Assembly: GCA_030053945.1 (NCBI GenBank)
Contig: JASGCW010000015.1
Coordinates: 1-64,000 of the forward strand
Length of the DNA: 64,000 bases
Direction: 5' to 3'
From: Limnohabitans sp.
GTDB taxonomy: Bacteria > Bacteroidota > Bacteroidia > Flavobacteriales > Flavobacteriaceae
Positions 1 to 10,419 of this stretch are shown piece by piece (the stretch's first letter is position 1; the number at the start of each line of letters is the position of its first letter). Below the pieces are notes generated by a model. The model was not told the origin of the DNA and did no database searches. It worked only from the letters and a program-made list of their open reading frames with translations. The position numbers and the translations under genes are program-made.

Positions 1-1241
1 TTTTTTTGTGTTTTGAATTTCTTTCTCCAAACCCAAAAAATAAGTATTGAAAAAATTAATAATACAAATGCGCTTATAAGGTAAAAAGTTTTTAGTTTAC
101 TCTCTTTTTCAATAACACTTTGCTGCAATGCTAATTGCTTCTTGTTTTCTTTTAATTGGTAAATTGACTCTAATTTTAATTTTACTTTTTGCGTTTCAAT
201 ACTATTAATACTATCATCAACCATAGTGTACAAATCACTATAAATTTGTTCATTATCAATATCATGCATTCTAGAGTAATAATCACAATACCCCATATAA
301 ATAGATTTTAATGAATTTAAATCATTTTCTGAGAGCGACTTAGCTGCATCGAGGTATTTTTTTTCAGCCACGTAATTTTGAGCTACTTTTTCAACCAATG
401 ATAGATAAACATACGTGGAAGAATTTAAGTTATTAAAGTTGTATTTTTTTTGTAATGCTAACGATTCAATCAAATTTTTTCTCGCTAAATCAAAATTCTT
501 TAATCTGTAATTTGTATATCCAAGATTGTACAGAATAAATGCATATTTATAACTTGAATTATCATTAACTATTTTTATTGCGCTTTCAAAATTGGTTTTG
601 GCTTTACTAAACTGGTTTCTAGATATGTTCATATAAGCCTTTCTAGTGTAGTAATTAAAGTATGAATCAGTATCTGTTAACAGTTTAGAGGATTTATCAT
701 AATAAAGCTCTGCCTTTTCAAAATCTTTATTTTTCATAAAAATATCACCAAGTATAGAACACATATTACCTAACTCTTTTCCATTCTTTTTCTCATCTAT
801 TTTAGACATTGCCTCAGTTAGCATTTTAACAAGATCACTACTATCCATAGTATCGCTAGCAGAATTAACATAATCTATAACAGCTTGATAATAATCTGTT
901 GAATACAAATAATCTTTTTTGGCTATTTCTAATTTTTTTTGAAAACAATAAATTGCAGAATCTGTATTTCCAGTTAGATAATAAATACTTCCAAGGATCT
1001 TCAAGGATTTTAGCTTTTGAAGATTAGTTTCAGATAATTTCACAAGTAATTGAGCCTTCTTCTTTGAACCCACAGGATCTTGTGTATATATTTTATTTTT
1101 GTCGAGTGAATTATAAATGGAATCATATTTTCCATCTTTAATTATAGGTGCTAGGAATAAATTATTATTCCCAAATAAAACATTCAAACTTAGAAAATAG
1201 AACAGAAGAAATTTATTAAAACTACCCATAATTTTAAGCAT
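1..1241 (-). CDS. TPR-containing sensor histidine kinase, N-terminal part (cut by window edge)
   Basis: The frame is open from an ATG at 1241 (a second in-frame ATG is at 1229) to the left edge of the window, so the C-terminal kinase half is missing from view. The visible part has a signal-peptide-like start, a long series of TPR-like helical repeats and then a hydrophobic membrane segment near 30-90 followed by basic residues and KFKTQK. It is clearly a paralogue of the next gene (1324-3243): SILGDIF versus VLLGDIF, NLGYTNYRLKNF versus YLGYVHYRLKKF, and the same membrane-proximal KFKTQK. By analogy the missing part should hold HisKA_3 and HATPase domains, but this is inference. The start choice between 1241 and 1229 is open. 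Confidence 0.8.
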   Translation of the reverse strand, partial: MLKIMGSFNKFLLFYFLSLNVLFGNNNLFLAPIIKDGKYDSIYNSLDKNKIYTQDPVGSKKKAQLLVKLSETNLQKLKSLKILGSIYYLTGNTDSAIYCFQKKLEIAKKDYLYSTDYYQAVIDYVNSASDTMDSSDLVKMLTEAMSKIDEKKNGKELGNMCSILGDIFMKNKDFEKAELYYDKSSKLLTDTDSYFNYYTRKAYMNISRNQFSKAKTNFESAIKIVNDNSSYKYAFILYNLGYTNYRLKNFDLARKNLIESLALQKKYNFNNLNSSTYVYLSLVEKVAQNYVAEKKYLDAAKSLSENDLNSLKSIYMGYCDYYSRMHDIDNEQIYSDLYTMVDDSINSIETQKVKLKLESIYQLKENKKQLALQQSVIEKESKLKTFYLISAFVLLIFSILIFWVWRKKFKTQK

Positions 1242-1323
1242 TTTAAAGTTTATTAAATAAGGGGCATTATTTATTCAAATTTAGAATATTAAAATTAACA
1301 AAATAAAAGGATTACTAATATTT

Positions 1324-3243
1324 TCAAGCGATTTTAAAATTCCATTGATTCTTAGGAATTCTTATTGCAACTGTTGTACCTAGAGAGGAGTTTGTGATAT
1401 CACAAATACCATTAAGTGAGTTGACTCTTTTTTGAATATTTTTTAATCCTATTCCTGGTTTTGTACTTGAATTACCAAATCCTTTTCCATTATCTTTTAC
1501 AGCAAAATACAATTCTTCTTCAGTTTCAATAACATCTATTTGAACTTCTGTTGCAAATGCATGTTTGATAGTATTATTTATAGCTTCTTGCAGTACTCTG
1601 TAGATATTTACAAGTATTTTTTCATCTAATTCGTCAATTCTTCTACTAATAAAGATATTTTTAGCCGTTTTTAACCCACTTTTTTCAGTCATCAAGCACA
1701 AATTGTTTACTAATTGAGAGAACTCAACAAAAGCAATGTTATCAGGATCTAAATCATGTGATAAATTTCTAACCTCATTGTATAATTTATCAATCTTTAC
1801 AATAAGTGAATCTATATTGTCTTTATCTAATTGTTGACCATCAGATATGGTTAACTTTAAAGCTCCTATTTCACTAGCTATACCATCATGCAATTCTAAA
1901 GATAATTTGCCTCTTTCTTCAATTTTAGCTTTAATTTTTTCCTTTATAATTTCGGTTCTTTGATTTTCTTGCATCAGTTTCAAAGTTTGCTCATGCAGAT
2001 GATATTGGTTTTTATTTAATTGTTTCTGAGTTTTAAATTTTTTGTAAAGTACCCATACAATTCCTACCCCTAATAGTAATAAAATAAAAGAACTGAATAA
2101 ATATACTTTCTTTAAAAGGCTCTCTTTTTCTAAAATTTTCTTTTGCAAGTATAATTCCTTCTTATTTTCTTTTAATTCATATAATGATTCTAAACTTAAT
2201 CTTGTTTTTAAACTTTCTGCATTGTTTATACTATCGAGTGTTGTATTATATAGGTTACTAAATTGCTTTTCTTTATCAAAATTATTTGTTCTTGAATAGT
2301 AATCAGCATAAGCTAGATTTAAATCTTTTAAAAAATTCAAATCTCCATCATAATGAAATTTAGCACTATCAAGATACTTTTTTTCATTATTATAATTCTT
2401 TGATTCTTTCTCCAAATACGAAAGATACAAGTATGTATTAGATTTTAAATACGAATAATCATATTTCTTCTGTAAAAACGAAGACTCATTTAGAATTTTT
2501 TTTGCAGTTTGGAATTTTTTTAATCGGTAATGTACATAACCTAAATAATTTAGGTTTCCTACTGTTGCAAAGTTCGTTTTATTATTTATGATGTGAATAG
2601 CTTTTGAAAAGTCATCTTTTGCTTGTTCAAAATTATTTTTTGCTATGTTTAATTTACCCATTCTTTCATAATAATCTGACTTAGAGTATTTACCCGTGAG
2701 CATTTTGAAAGATTTATCATAATAAAATTCAGATTTTTTATAATCTTTATTTTTTAAGAAGATATCACCAAGTAAAACGCACATCAAGGCATATTCTCTT
2801 TTATTCTTTATTTTATCAACATTAGGTAAAGCTGTAGTTAACAATTCTGTGAGAAGTGTACTATCTACATATTCCATTCCCCAATTTGTATAATCAATAA
2901 TAGCCTGATAATGAGAAGTAGTATTTAAAAAATACTTTTTTGTTATTTTTAATCTATTTTCTAAACAATATCTTGCTGAATCAACATTTCCTGTTAGGTC
3001 ATAAACATAACCTAACAAATGAAGAGCATTTTCTTTTTGTTTTATACTTTTTGCAATTTTGACTAACAGTAATGCATCTTTTTTTACTCCGGTAGGATTA
3101 TTAAAAAAATTATCGTGTACTACTTTTCTTATAGAATCAAAGTATTTATCAAACTCCTTTCCTGAAGTAGATGCGTTCTTTTGGGCACTTATACAACTAA
3201 AGCTGCATAGAAAAATAAGCAATAAACGTGTAGTTTTATGCAT
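1324..3243 (-). CDS. TPR-containing sensor histidine kinase (HisKA_3/HATPase)
   Basis: This 639-residue protein looks like a membrane sensor kinase with a periplasmic TPR sensor region. Residues 1-20 resemble a signal peptide, about 60-340 are TPR-like helical repeats, 381-399 is one membrane segment, and 405-445 is a linker coiled coil. The HisKA_3 phospho-acceptor is His452 in LELHDGIASEIG. The HATPase domain shows an N-box (EAINNTIKH, 553-561) and a G-box (DNGKGFG, 584-590). This is the NarL/LuxR-type kinase architecture, which normally signals to a response regulator with a LuxR-type HTH, but no response regulator gene lies beside it in the window. The upstream neighbour at 1-1241 is a tandem paralogue, so a duplication is likely. 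The signal sensed is unknown. Confidence 0.88.
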   Translation of the reverse strand: MHKTTRLLLIFLCSFSCISAQKNASTSGKEFDKYFDSIRKVVHDNFFNNPTGVKKDALLLVKIAKSIKQKENALHLLGYVYDLTGNVDSARYCLENRLKITKKYFLNTTSHYQAIIDYTNWGMEYVDSTLLTELLTTALPNVDKIKNKREYALMCVLLGDIFLKNKDYKKSEFYYDKSFKMLTGKYSKSDYYERMGKLNIAKNNFEQAKDDFSKAIHIINNKTNFATVGNLNYLGYVHYRLKKFQTAKKILNESSFLQKKYDYSYLKSNTYLYLSYLEKESKNYNNEKKYLDSAKFHYDGDLNFLKDLNLAYADYYSRTNNFDKEKQFSNLYNTTLDSINNAESLKTRLSLESLYELKENKKELYLQKKILEKESLLKKVYLFSSFILLLLGVGIVWVLYKKFKTQKQLNKNQYHLHEQTLKLMQENQRTEIIKEKIKAKIEERGKLSLELHDGIASEIGALKLTISDGQQLDKDNIDSLIVKIDKLYNEVRNLSHDLDPDNIAFVEFSQLVNNLCLMTEKSGLKTAKNIFISRRIDELDEKILVNIYRVLQEAINNTIKHAFATEVQIDVIETEEELYFAVKDNGKGFGNSSTKPGIGLKNIQKRVNSLNGICDITNSSLGTTVAIRIPKNQWNFKIA

Positions 3244-3304
3244 AAGTAGGCGTTTTTGAGTTTTGATTTATATAAATGTAAAAATAAAAAATCAGACTTT
3301 GTAA

Positions 3305-3334
3305 TTTGTTATAAAATAAAAAAATTTATTTTTG
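3305..3334 (+). promoter_or_regulatory. Candidate Bacteroidota-type promoter for uppP
   Basis: TATTTTTG at 3327-3334 fits the Bacteroidota -7 consensus TAnnTTTG, and TTTG at 3305-3308 lies 18 bases upstream as a possible -33 element. The uppP start codon at 3339 would be at or next to the transcription start, implying a leaderless or very short leader. The match is by eye only. Confidence 0.4.
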
Positions 3335-3338
3335 CTCT

Positions 3339-4145
3339 ATGGACTATTTTCAAGCAATTTTACTAGCAATAATCGAAGGATTAACAGAATTTTTACCTAT
3401 CTCATCTACAGGTCATATGGTAATTGCATCTTCATTTATGGGTATCGCCAAAGATGATTTTACAAAACTCTTTGAAATTGTAATTCAACTTGCTGCAATA
3501 CTTTCTGTAGTAGTGATTTATTGGAGAAAGTTTTTTGATTTTAGCAGAATTTCATTTTACATTAAATTATTCGTTGCGGTTATACCGGCACTTGTAATAG
3601 GGGCTTTATTAAAAAAACACATAGATGCTATGCTAGAAACACCTATAATCGTAGCAGTAGTTTTACTTCTTGGTGGGTTCGTTCTATTATTTGTAGACAA
3701 GTGGTTTCAAAATTCTACTATAACTGATGAAACAGAAATAAATAACAAGAAAGCTTTTACTATAGGTGCTTTTCAAACTTTGGCAGTTATTTTTCCAGGT
3801 TTGAGTCGAAGTGCTGCTACAATTATTGGAGGTATGCAACAAGGATTGACGAGAAGAACCGCAGCTGAATTTTCTTTTTTTCTAGCAGTACCTACAATGC
3901 TTGCAGCAACTGTAAAAAGTATCTATGATGTATATAAAGAAACACCTGAAGTTTTAAATACAGACAACTTAGGAATACTTGCTGTGGGTAACATCGTTTC
4001 ATTTATTGTAGCGTATGCAGCAATTAAATTTTTCATCGAATTCTTAACAAAAAATGGTTTTAAACTTTTTGGTTATTACAGAATCATACTTGGAATCTTA
4101 TTGTTACTAATCCATTTCTTTATTCATCCTCTTTCTATCGATTAA
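3339..4145 (+). CDS. uppP: Undecaprenyl-diphosphatase UppP (BacA)
   Basis: The enzyme dephosphorylates undecaprenyl diphosphate to recycle the lipid carrier for peptidoglycan and other envelope polymers. It is an integral inner-membrane protein. The 268 residues match the family length, with the conserved [14 protein letters not shown] motif at 13-26 and the second signature [10 protein letters not shown] at 153-162, between several hydrophobic helices. The stop codon shares one base with the ATG of truB (TAATG at 4143-4147), so the two genes are translationally coupled. Assignment is by motif recognition and is secure. Confidence 0.95.
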   Translation: MDYFQAILLAIIEGLTEFLPISSTGHMVIASSFMGIAKDDFTKLFEIVIQLAAILSVVVIYWRKFFDFSRISFYIKLFVAVIPALVIGALLKKHIDAMLETPIIVAVVLLLGGFVLLFVDKWFQNSTITDETEINNKKAFTIGAFQTLAVIFPGLSRSAATIIGGMQQGLTRRTAAEFSFFLAVPTMLAATVKSIYDVYKETPEVLNTDNLGILAVGNIVSFIVAYAAIKFFIEFLTKNGFKLFGYYRIILGILLLLIHFFIHPLSID

Positions 4146-4837
4146 TGACAAAAGAAAAAATTCTAGAAGGTCAAGTTTTACTAATTGACAAGCCGCTTAC
4201 TTGGAGTTCTTTTCAAGCGGTAAATAAATTAAAATATGTACTTAAGAAACGTTTTGATTTACCAAAAAAATTCAAAATAGGTCATGCAGGCACTCTTGAT
4301 CCATTAGCTACTGGATTGCTAATTATTTGCACTGGAAAATTCACCAAAAAAATCACCGAAATTCAAGCACAAGAAAAAGAATATACGGGAACTTTTGTAG
4401 TCGGTTCTACTACCCCATCGTATGATTTAGAAACTGAAATTGATGCCACATTTCCAATTGAACATATTACAGAAGATTTGATTAAAAAAACTGTTGAGAA
4501 ATTCATTGGCGAAATTGACCAAAAGCCTCCTGTTTTTTCTGCAATTAAAAAAGATGGAAAACGTTTATATGAACACGCACGTGCTGGAGAAGAAGTAGAA
4601 ATTTCAGCTAGAAAGACAACTATTTATGAGTTTGAAATAACTCGTATTGCCATACCCGAAGTAGATTTTAGAGTAAAATGTAGCAAAGGCACCTACATTC
4701 GTTCGCTAGCTTTTGATTTTGGAAATGCGTTACAAAGTGGTGCACATTTGACAGTTTTAAGAAGAACTAAAATAGGGGATTATTCAGTAGAAAATGCTGT
4801 GAGTCCATTAGCATTTGAAGAACAAAGTTTATCTTAG
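4145..4837 (+). CDS. truB: tRNA pseudouridine(55) synthase TruB
   Basis: TruB converts U55 to pseudouridine in the T-loop of tRNAs. The 230-residue protein carries GHAGTLDPLATG at 46-57, where Asp52 is the expected catalytic nucleophile, and the KPPVFSAIK and KGTYIRSLA motifs further on. It lacks a long C-terminal PUA extension, as is usual for short Bacteroidota forms. It overlaps uppP by one base. The next gene is convergent. Confidence 0.95.
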   Translation: MTKEKILEGQVLLIDKPLTWSSFQAVNKLKYVLKKRFDLPKKFKIGHAGTLDPLATGLLIICTGKFTKKITEIQAQEKEYTGTFVVGSTTPSYDLETEIDATFPIEHITEDLIKKTVEKFIGEIDQKPPVFSAIKKDGKRLYEHARAGEEVEISARKTTIYEFEITRIAIPEVDFRVKCSKGTYIRSLAFDFGNALQSGAHLTVLRRTKIGDYSVENAVSPLAFEEQSLS

Positions 4838-4885
4838 AAAAGACAAACTTGTTCTTCAATTTGTATATTTAAAAAATTAAAAACT

Positions 4886-5509
4886 CTATATTTTCTGGTG
4901 AATTAATTCTTCTGAATGAATCATTATTGAAACCAATTCATTCATCATACTAAGACCTTTATCGTGTAAATACCATAGCTGAAGTTCTGTTTTTGCCGTT
5001 TGATCAACGACCCCATACTGTGCCTTATAACTTTTAATCAAGTTTGCTGCGCCTTCAGGTCTTGGCCCCCAAACAGATTTAAACTCATTATGTTCATTAT
5101 CTAGAATGATTACTTTAGGAATTGCACGTGCACCATTAGTCAAAAAAACATTCATTAAATCATCATTTTCATCTCTAAAAACAATTTTAAGATCTATTTT
5201 ATCAGTAACCGAAGCCATTTTGAACAAAACGGGTACAATCTGTGCAGCATCTCCACACCAACCCTCTGCTAGAACTAACCAAGTATAGTTGTGTTTTAAC
5301 GACTTTAAACTCGTCGCTATTTCATCTGGAACTACAATCGTTTTGTCTAAACGATTCATTCGTGTTTCATTTAATTTACTATAAGCAAGTAAATCTTCTG
5401 TTTGCTCATTACCACTTGATAAATCTTGTGCTAATAAATCAGACACTTTTTTTCTGTAATCAGGATATGAAACAGCATTTAGTAGTCCTTTTGCAATTTC
5501 AGCTTTCAT
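4886..5509 (-). CDS. Thioredoxin-like family protein with a single-Cys active site
   Basis: The 207-residue protein has an N-terminal helical region (1-70) and then a thioredoxin-like fold starting at TWLVLAEGWCGDAAQ. The usual CxxC is Cys85-Gly-Asp-Ala88, so only one active-site cysteine remains. A cis-Pro-like ARAIPKVIILD stretch is present at about 128-138. It resembles the Thioredoxin_9 group, common in Bacteroidota, whose function is not well defined. There is no signal peptide, so it is likely cytoplasmic. It is convergent with truB and divergent from tag. With one cysteine it cannot act as a normal dithiol oxidoreductase; a mixed-disulfide or non-redox role is possible. Confidence 0.75.
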   Translation of the reverse strand: MKAEIAKGLLNAVSYPDYRKKVSDLLAQDLSSGNEQTEDLLAYSKLNETRMNRLDKTIVVPDEIATSLKSLKHNYTWLVLAEGWCGDAAQIVPVLFKMASVTDKIDLKIVFRDENDDLMNVFLTNGARAIPKVIILDNEHNEFKSVWGPRPEGAANLIKSYKAQYGVVDQTAKTELQLWYLHDKGLSMMNELVSIMIHSEELIHQKI

Positions 5510-5678
5510 ATTTTTTAGTTTTATTTTGTTTTCAAATTATTCCCAAAAAATGGAATTTCCTATATTTTCTTTAAAAAAAATTAAAATAAATCTTTGATAG
5601 AGATAACTGTATTGGGTATCCATTTTTAATGTAAATTTACGAGTTATAGACTTACTATTTGTAACTAAAATCACACTA

Positions 5679-6242
5679 ATGAAAAAAACTCGATGTGCTT
5701 GGTGCGAAAAAGATGATTTATACCGAAATTACCACGATAACGAATGGGGAAATCCTGTATATGACGATGATACTATATTTGAATTTCTTGTTTTAGAAAC
5801 ATTTCAAGCAGGGTTAAGTTGGTACACTATTTTGGCCAAACGCGAAAATTTCAGAAAAGCTTTTGCCAATTTCGATTATAAAAAAGTAGCTTCTTTTACA
5901 GAATCACAAATGGAAGCCTTGTTAGAAGATTCAGGAATCATTAGAAATAAACTCAAAATCAGAGCCACGGTAACTAATGCTCAGGCGTTTATGAAGGTAC
6001 AAGAAGAATTTGGAACTTTTTCAAAATATATCTGGGGTTTTGTTGGCGGAAAACCTATAGACAACAAACCTAAAACTTTAAAAGATGTTCCTGCTACAAC
6101 TGAAATATCAGATAAACTAAGTAAAGATTTAAAAAAACGTGGGTTCAAATTCGTAGGTTCTACCGTTGTGTATGCACATATGCAGGCAACTGGGATGGTA
6201 AATGACCACGTGGAGGATTGTTGGAAGAGGGGTAGTTTTTAG
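5679..6242 (+). CDS. tag: DNA-3-methyladenine glycosylase I (Tag)
   Basis: Tag removes N3-methyladenine from alkylated DNA to start base excision repair. The 187-residue length is typical. The N-terminus RCAWC followed by NYHDNEWGNP holds a zinc-binding Cys6 and His19, and the C-terminal HVEDCWKRG supplies His177 and Cys181, matching the known zinc site of the family. The central region FLVLETFQAGLSWYTIL is the family signature. It is a single gene, divergent from the thioredoxin-like gene, and is followed by a non-coding stretch with an inverted-repeat element. Confidence 0.95.
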   Translation: MKKTRCAWCEKDDLYRNYHDNEWGNPVYDDDTIFEFLVLETFQAGLSWYTILAKRENFRKAFANFDYKKVASFTESQMEALLEDSGIIRNKLKIRATVTNAQAFMKVQEEFGTFSKYIWGFVGGKPIDNKPKTLKDVPATTEISDKLSKDLKKRGFKFVGSTVVYAHMQATGMVNDHVEDCWKRGSF

Positions 6243-6281
6243 TAATCAGTATTCAGAATTTTAGTGTGCAGAATTAAGTTT

Positions 6282-6531
6282 GTAACTATTCAGCCATTTA
6301 TTTTTTAAACCACGAATTGCACAAATTCTTTACCGAAATGTAACCGAATGGAAACTCTATATTTAAATAAGCACAAATAACCGAGATTTTTCACGGTTCA
6401 GAATTAGTGTAATTTAAGCGTAAGCTTATTTTCAATATAATAATTCGTGTAAATTTGTGACTCGAACGTAGTGAACAGGCGAAGCAAATTCGTGTCAAAA
6501 AAGAATGAGCGTTTGTAGGCTGAATAGTTAC
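6282..6531. mobile_element. MITE-like element A, copy 1 (14-bp terminal inverted repeats, 8-bp target duplication)
   Basis: The 250-bp stretch starts with gtaactattcagcc (6282-6295) and ends with its exact reverse complement ggctgaatagttac (6518-6531). The octamer TTAAGTTT lies directly outside both ends (6274-6281 and 6532-6539), which looks like a target-site duplication. The inner flanks are also loosely inverted (for example accacgaattgcac near the left and cgtgtaaatttgtg near the right). It has no coding capacity. It fills most of the non-coding stretch between tag and the thiamine promoter. A second copy with near-identical ends is at 37824-38046. The calling is mine; the transposase family is unknown. 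Confidence 0.65.
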
Positions 6532-6566
6532 TTAAGTTTTAACTCTTATTGTAACAATTTTTATTT

Positions 6567-6574
6567 TATATTTG
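6567..6574 (+). promoter_or_regulatory. Candidate -7 promoter element of the thiamine operon
   Basis: TATATTTG fits the Bacteroidota -7 consensus TAnnTTTG. A transcript starting about six bases downstream would begin exactly at the TPP riboswitch aptamer. A TTG at 6549-6551 is the only nearby -33 candidate and its spacing (15 bases) is short. Confidence 0.5.
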
Positions 6575-6578
6575 CCAC

Positions 6579-6658
6579 ACACTTTAGGGGTGTCTGTATA
6601 GCAGGCTGAGATTTTACCCTTTGAACCTGATCTAGTTCATACTAGCGTAGGGAAAAGT
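6579..6658 (+). promoter_or_regulatory. TPP riboswitch (THI element)
   Basis: The conserved aptamer parts are present in order: aggggtg, gcaggctgagat, accctttgaacctgatc, and agcgtagggaa. The P1 helix can be formed by acttt (6581-6585) and aaagt (6654-6658). It precedes thiS and the whole thiamine operon, as expected for feedback control by thiamine diphosphate. The recognition rests on the well known THI-box consensus. Confidence 0.95.
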
Positions 6659-6697
6659 AAATGACTTCTTGTATAGTATTCTTAGCTATACATGTAG

Positions 6698-6730
6698 CCA
6701 TTCCTAAAGTTTTAAAACAATACGGAATGG
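6698..6730 (+). promoter_or_regulatory. Possible expression-platform helix covering the thiS start codon
   Basis: CCATTCC (6698-6704) is perfectly complementary to GGAATGG (6724-6730), and the second strand contains the ATG at 6727 that best fits the ThiS family start. The helix would have seven pairs and a 19-base loop. Closing it would hide the start codon, so control by TPP is probably at translation. The pairing is visible; its link to the aptamer state is inferred. Confidence 0.5.
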
Positions 6731-6933
6731 AACTTATAATTAATCAAGAAAAAAAAATATTTGAGAAAGAGGCACTCACCGTGCAACAACTCCTTGATAT
6801 CGAATTACCTGACAAACAAAAAGGTATTGCGGTCGCTATTGACCAACAAGTTATCCCTAGATCGCAATGGAAAAACACTTCGCTACAATCTAATCAAAAA
6901 ATAATCATTATTAAAGCTACGCAAGGGGGTTAA
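6727..6933 (+). CDS. thiS: Sulfur carrier protein ThiS
   Basis: ThiS carries sulfur as a C-terminal thiocarboxylate for thiazole synthesis by ThiG. From the ATG at 6727 the protein has 68 residues and ends in GG, the family hallmark, with a ubiquitin-like pattern (LTVQQLLDIE, GIAVAIDQQVIPRSQW, IIIIKATQGG). The frame is open back to an ATG at 6661 directly after the riboswitch, which would add 22 hydrophobic residues not seen in the family, so I prefer 6727. It is the first gene of the thi operon. Confidence 0.9.
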   Translation: MELIINQEKKIFEKEALTVQQLLDIELPDKQKGIAVAIDQQVIPRSQWKNTSLQSNQKIIIIKATQGG

Positions 6934-6938
6934 TTTTT

Positions 6939-7090
6939 GTTTCAAGTTTCAGGTTTCAAGTTTTTTTAGTCATAAACTGTAGTCTAATAAATCTACTCGT
7001 TAATAAAGTTTTCAACTAACCTTTCTGTAAACTTATTTTATGAGACTTGAAACCTCAAACTTTAAACTTTAAACCTGAAAAACTTAAAAC
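6939..7090. repeat. Imperfect inverted repeat between thiS and thiC
   Basis: Left side: gtttcaagtttcaggtttcaagttt near 6940-6964 (quoted here only in part as gtttcaagtttcaggtttc). Right side: acttgaaacctcaaacttta and aaacctgaaaaacttaaaac near 7044-7090, which read as its approximate reverse complement. It is a low-complexity AT-rich palindrome of a kind common between flavobacterial genes. It could fold in the thiS-thiC mRNA. No gene is seen here. Confidence 0.45.
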
Positions 7091-7093
7091 TAA

Positions 7094-8914
<1,821 letters not shown>

Positions 8915-9127
8915 TTATTATTCCACAGAGATGCACAAAGAAACCCAGAGATACACAAAATCTATGTAAACTTTGTGTGACTCCGTGTAAAAACTTTGTA
9001 ATACGAGCGAAGCGAACTAAAGAAATAAACTCTGTGAAAAACTTTGTAATACAAGCGAAGCGAACTGAAAAAGAAAACTTTGTGTGACTCTGTGTAAGAA
9101 CTTTGTGAAACTTAGTGAACCAAAAAA
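8915..9127. repeat. Intergenic repeats between thiC and the TenI-like gene
   Basis: This 213-bp non-coding stretch holds a near-exact direct repeat of about 29 bases (aaaaactttgtaatac followed by gagcgaagcgaac or aagcgaagcgaac) near 8988-9016 and 9039-9067, and further repeats of ctttgtgtgactc and ctctgtg. The left part (cacagagatgcacaaag) is partly complementary to the right part. It has no convincing gene. It interrupts an otherwise tight operon. Confidence 0.55.
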
Positions 9128-9700
9128 ATGATTCTACTATCAACAGAACATATTATAGAAAATGAAATCCAAACCCTGCATCAGTTATTTGAGGCAGGGC
9201 TTACTCATTTTCATATCAGAAAACCTAATTACACTTTAAAAGATATAAAAGTGTATTTAGAAAAAATTGACACTTCTTTTCATCCATTTTGTGTGGTATA
9301 TTATCCTGAATTAGTAAATGAATACGATTTGAAAGGCATCCATCAAAGTAGTCAAAATAGAAATTCGATAGTAAAAAACACAAAAAGTTTATCCACCTCA
9401 ACGCATAGTATTTCAGAATTTAATGAACTTGATTCGGCTTATCATTATGCCTTTTTGAGTCCAATATTTCCAAGTATTTCGAAAGCTAATTATCAAAATC
9501 CTGAGATTCTTCATCAAATTGCTCAACGTACAAATTTTAACACCCAACTTATAGCTTTGGGAGGAATTTCAGAAAAAAATATATCTGAAATACTTCCATA
9601 TTTTAACTCGGTTGCCTTGCTAGGTGCCATTTGGTTACATCCTAATCCTATAGAACAATGGAAAAAATGTCAAAACATCGTCCTTTTGTACTCAGCTTAG
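9128..9700 (+). CDS. ThiE/TenI-like thiamine phosphate synthase family protein
   Basis: The 190-residue protein has the TIM-barrel ThiE/TenI outline: FEAGLTHFHIRKPN near the start, LSTSTHS in the position of the family STHS motif, YAFLSPIFPSISK, and IALGGISEKN. It is shorter and more diverged than the bona fide ThiE at 10409-11041. Because a complete ThiE follows in the same operon, this copy may act like TenI, a thiazole tautomerase, rather than in the coupling step. That is inference. It overlaps thiD. Confidence 0.75.
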   Translation: MILLSTEHIIENEIQTLHQLFEAGLTHFHIRKPNYTLKDIKVYLEKIDTSFHPFCVVYYPELVNEYDLKGIHQSSQNRNSIVKNTKSLSTSTHSISEFNELDSAYHYAFLSPIFPSISKANYQNPEILHQIAQRTNFNTQLIALGGISEKNISEILPYFNSVALLGAIWLHPNPIEQWKKCQNIVLLYSA

Positions 9701-10419
9701 CAGGCTTTGATCCTTCGGCTGGAGCGGGTGTTCTTGCCGATGTTAAAACATTTGAAATGCATCAGGTGTACGGATTAGCCGTGATTACTGGAAATACTAT
9801 TCAAACAGAAGATAGGTTTCTCAAAATGGAGTGGATGGACACTTATTGGGTAATTGATAGTCTTAATCATCTTGCTAAACAGTATGAGGTACAAGCTGTG
9901 AAAATTGGAATTATTCCGAGCTTAGAAACATTGGATACTTATATAAAAACCATAAAACTTTTGTGGCCAAAGGCAAAAATTGTTTGGGATCCTGTATTAA
10001 AAGCGACAGCAAATTATGAATTCACTCCGCTTATTTACGATAGTTTACCATCTATTTTAGAACAAGTTGACCTCATTACTCCTAATCATAATGAAATTGA
10101 AATCTTAGTTCTTCAGACTATAACTCCGCAAGAAAAAGCTCAACAATTAGCGCAACATACTGCGGTTTTATGGAAAGGCGGGCATAATCAATCCAATCTA
10201 GGAACAGATTATTTAATGGTTGATGATGAAATCAATATTTTAAGACCATCTACCAACAAAATATATCCCAAACACGGTTCGGGTTGTATTTTATCCTCTG
10301 CAATTACGGCACAACTGGCTTTAGGGGAATCGCTTCAAGAAAGTTGTAAAAAAGCCAAACAATTTATAGAACAAACATTAAACACAAACACCAATTTATT
10401 AGCCTACTATGTTACCTAA
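9667..10419 (+). CDS. thiD: Hydroxymethylpyrimidine (phosphate) kinase ThiD
   Basis: ThiD phosphorylates HMP and HMP-P to HMP-PP. The protein begins with the family motif LSLAGFDPSAGAG and contains VKIGIIP, VWDPVLKATANYEF, LITPNHNEIEIL and the C-terminal HGSGCILSSAITAQLA anion-hole motif. The ATG at 9667 gives the usual short N-terminus (250 residues); an in-frame ATG at 9658 would add three residues. The start lies inside the end of the TenI-like gene, and the 3' end overlaps thiE by 11 bases. Confidence 0.92.
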   Translation: MSKHRPFVLSLAGFDPSAGAGVLADVKTFEMHQVYGLAVITGNTIQTEDRFLKMEWMDTYWVIDSLNHLAKQYEVQAVKIGIIPSLETLDTYIKTIKLLWPKAKIVWDPVLKATANYEFTPLIYDSLPSILEQVDLITPNHNEIEILVLQTITPQEKAQQLAQHTAVLWKGGHNQSNLGTDYLMVDDEINILRPSTNKIYPKHGSGCILSSAITAQLALGESLQESCKKAKQFIEQTLNTNTNLLAYYVT

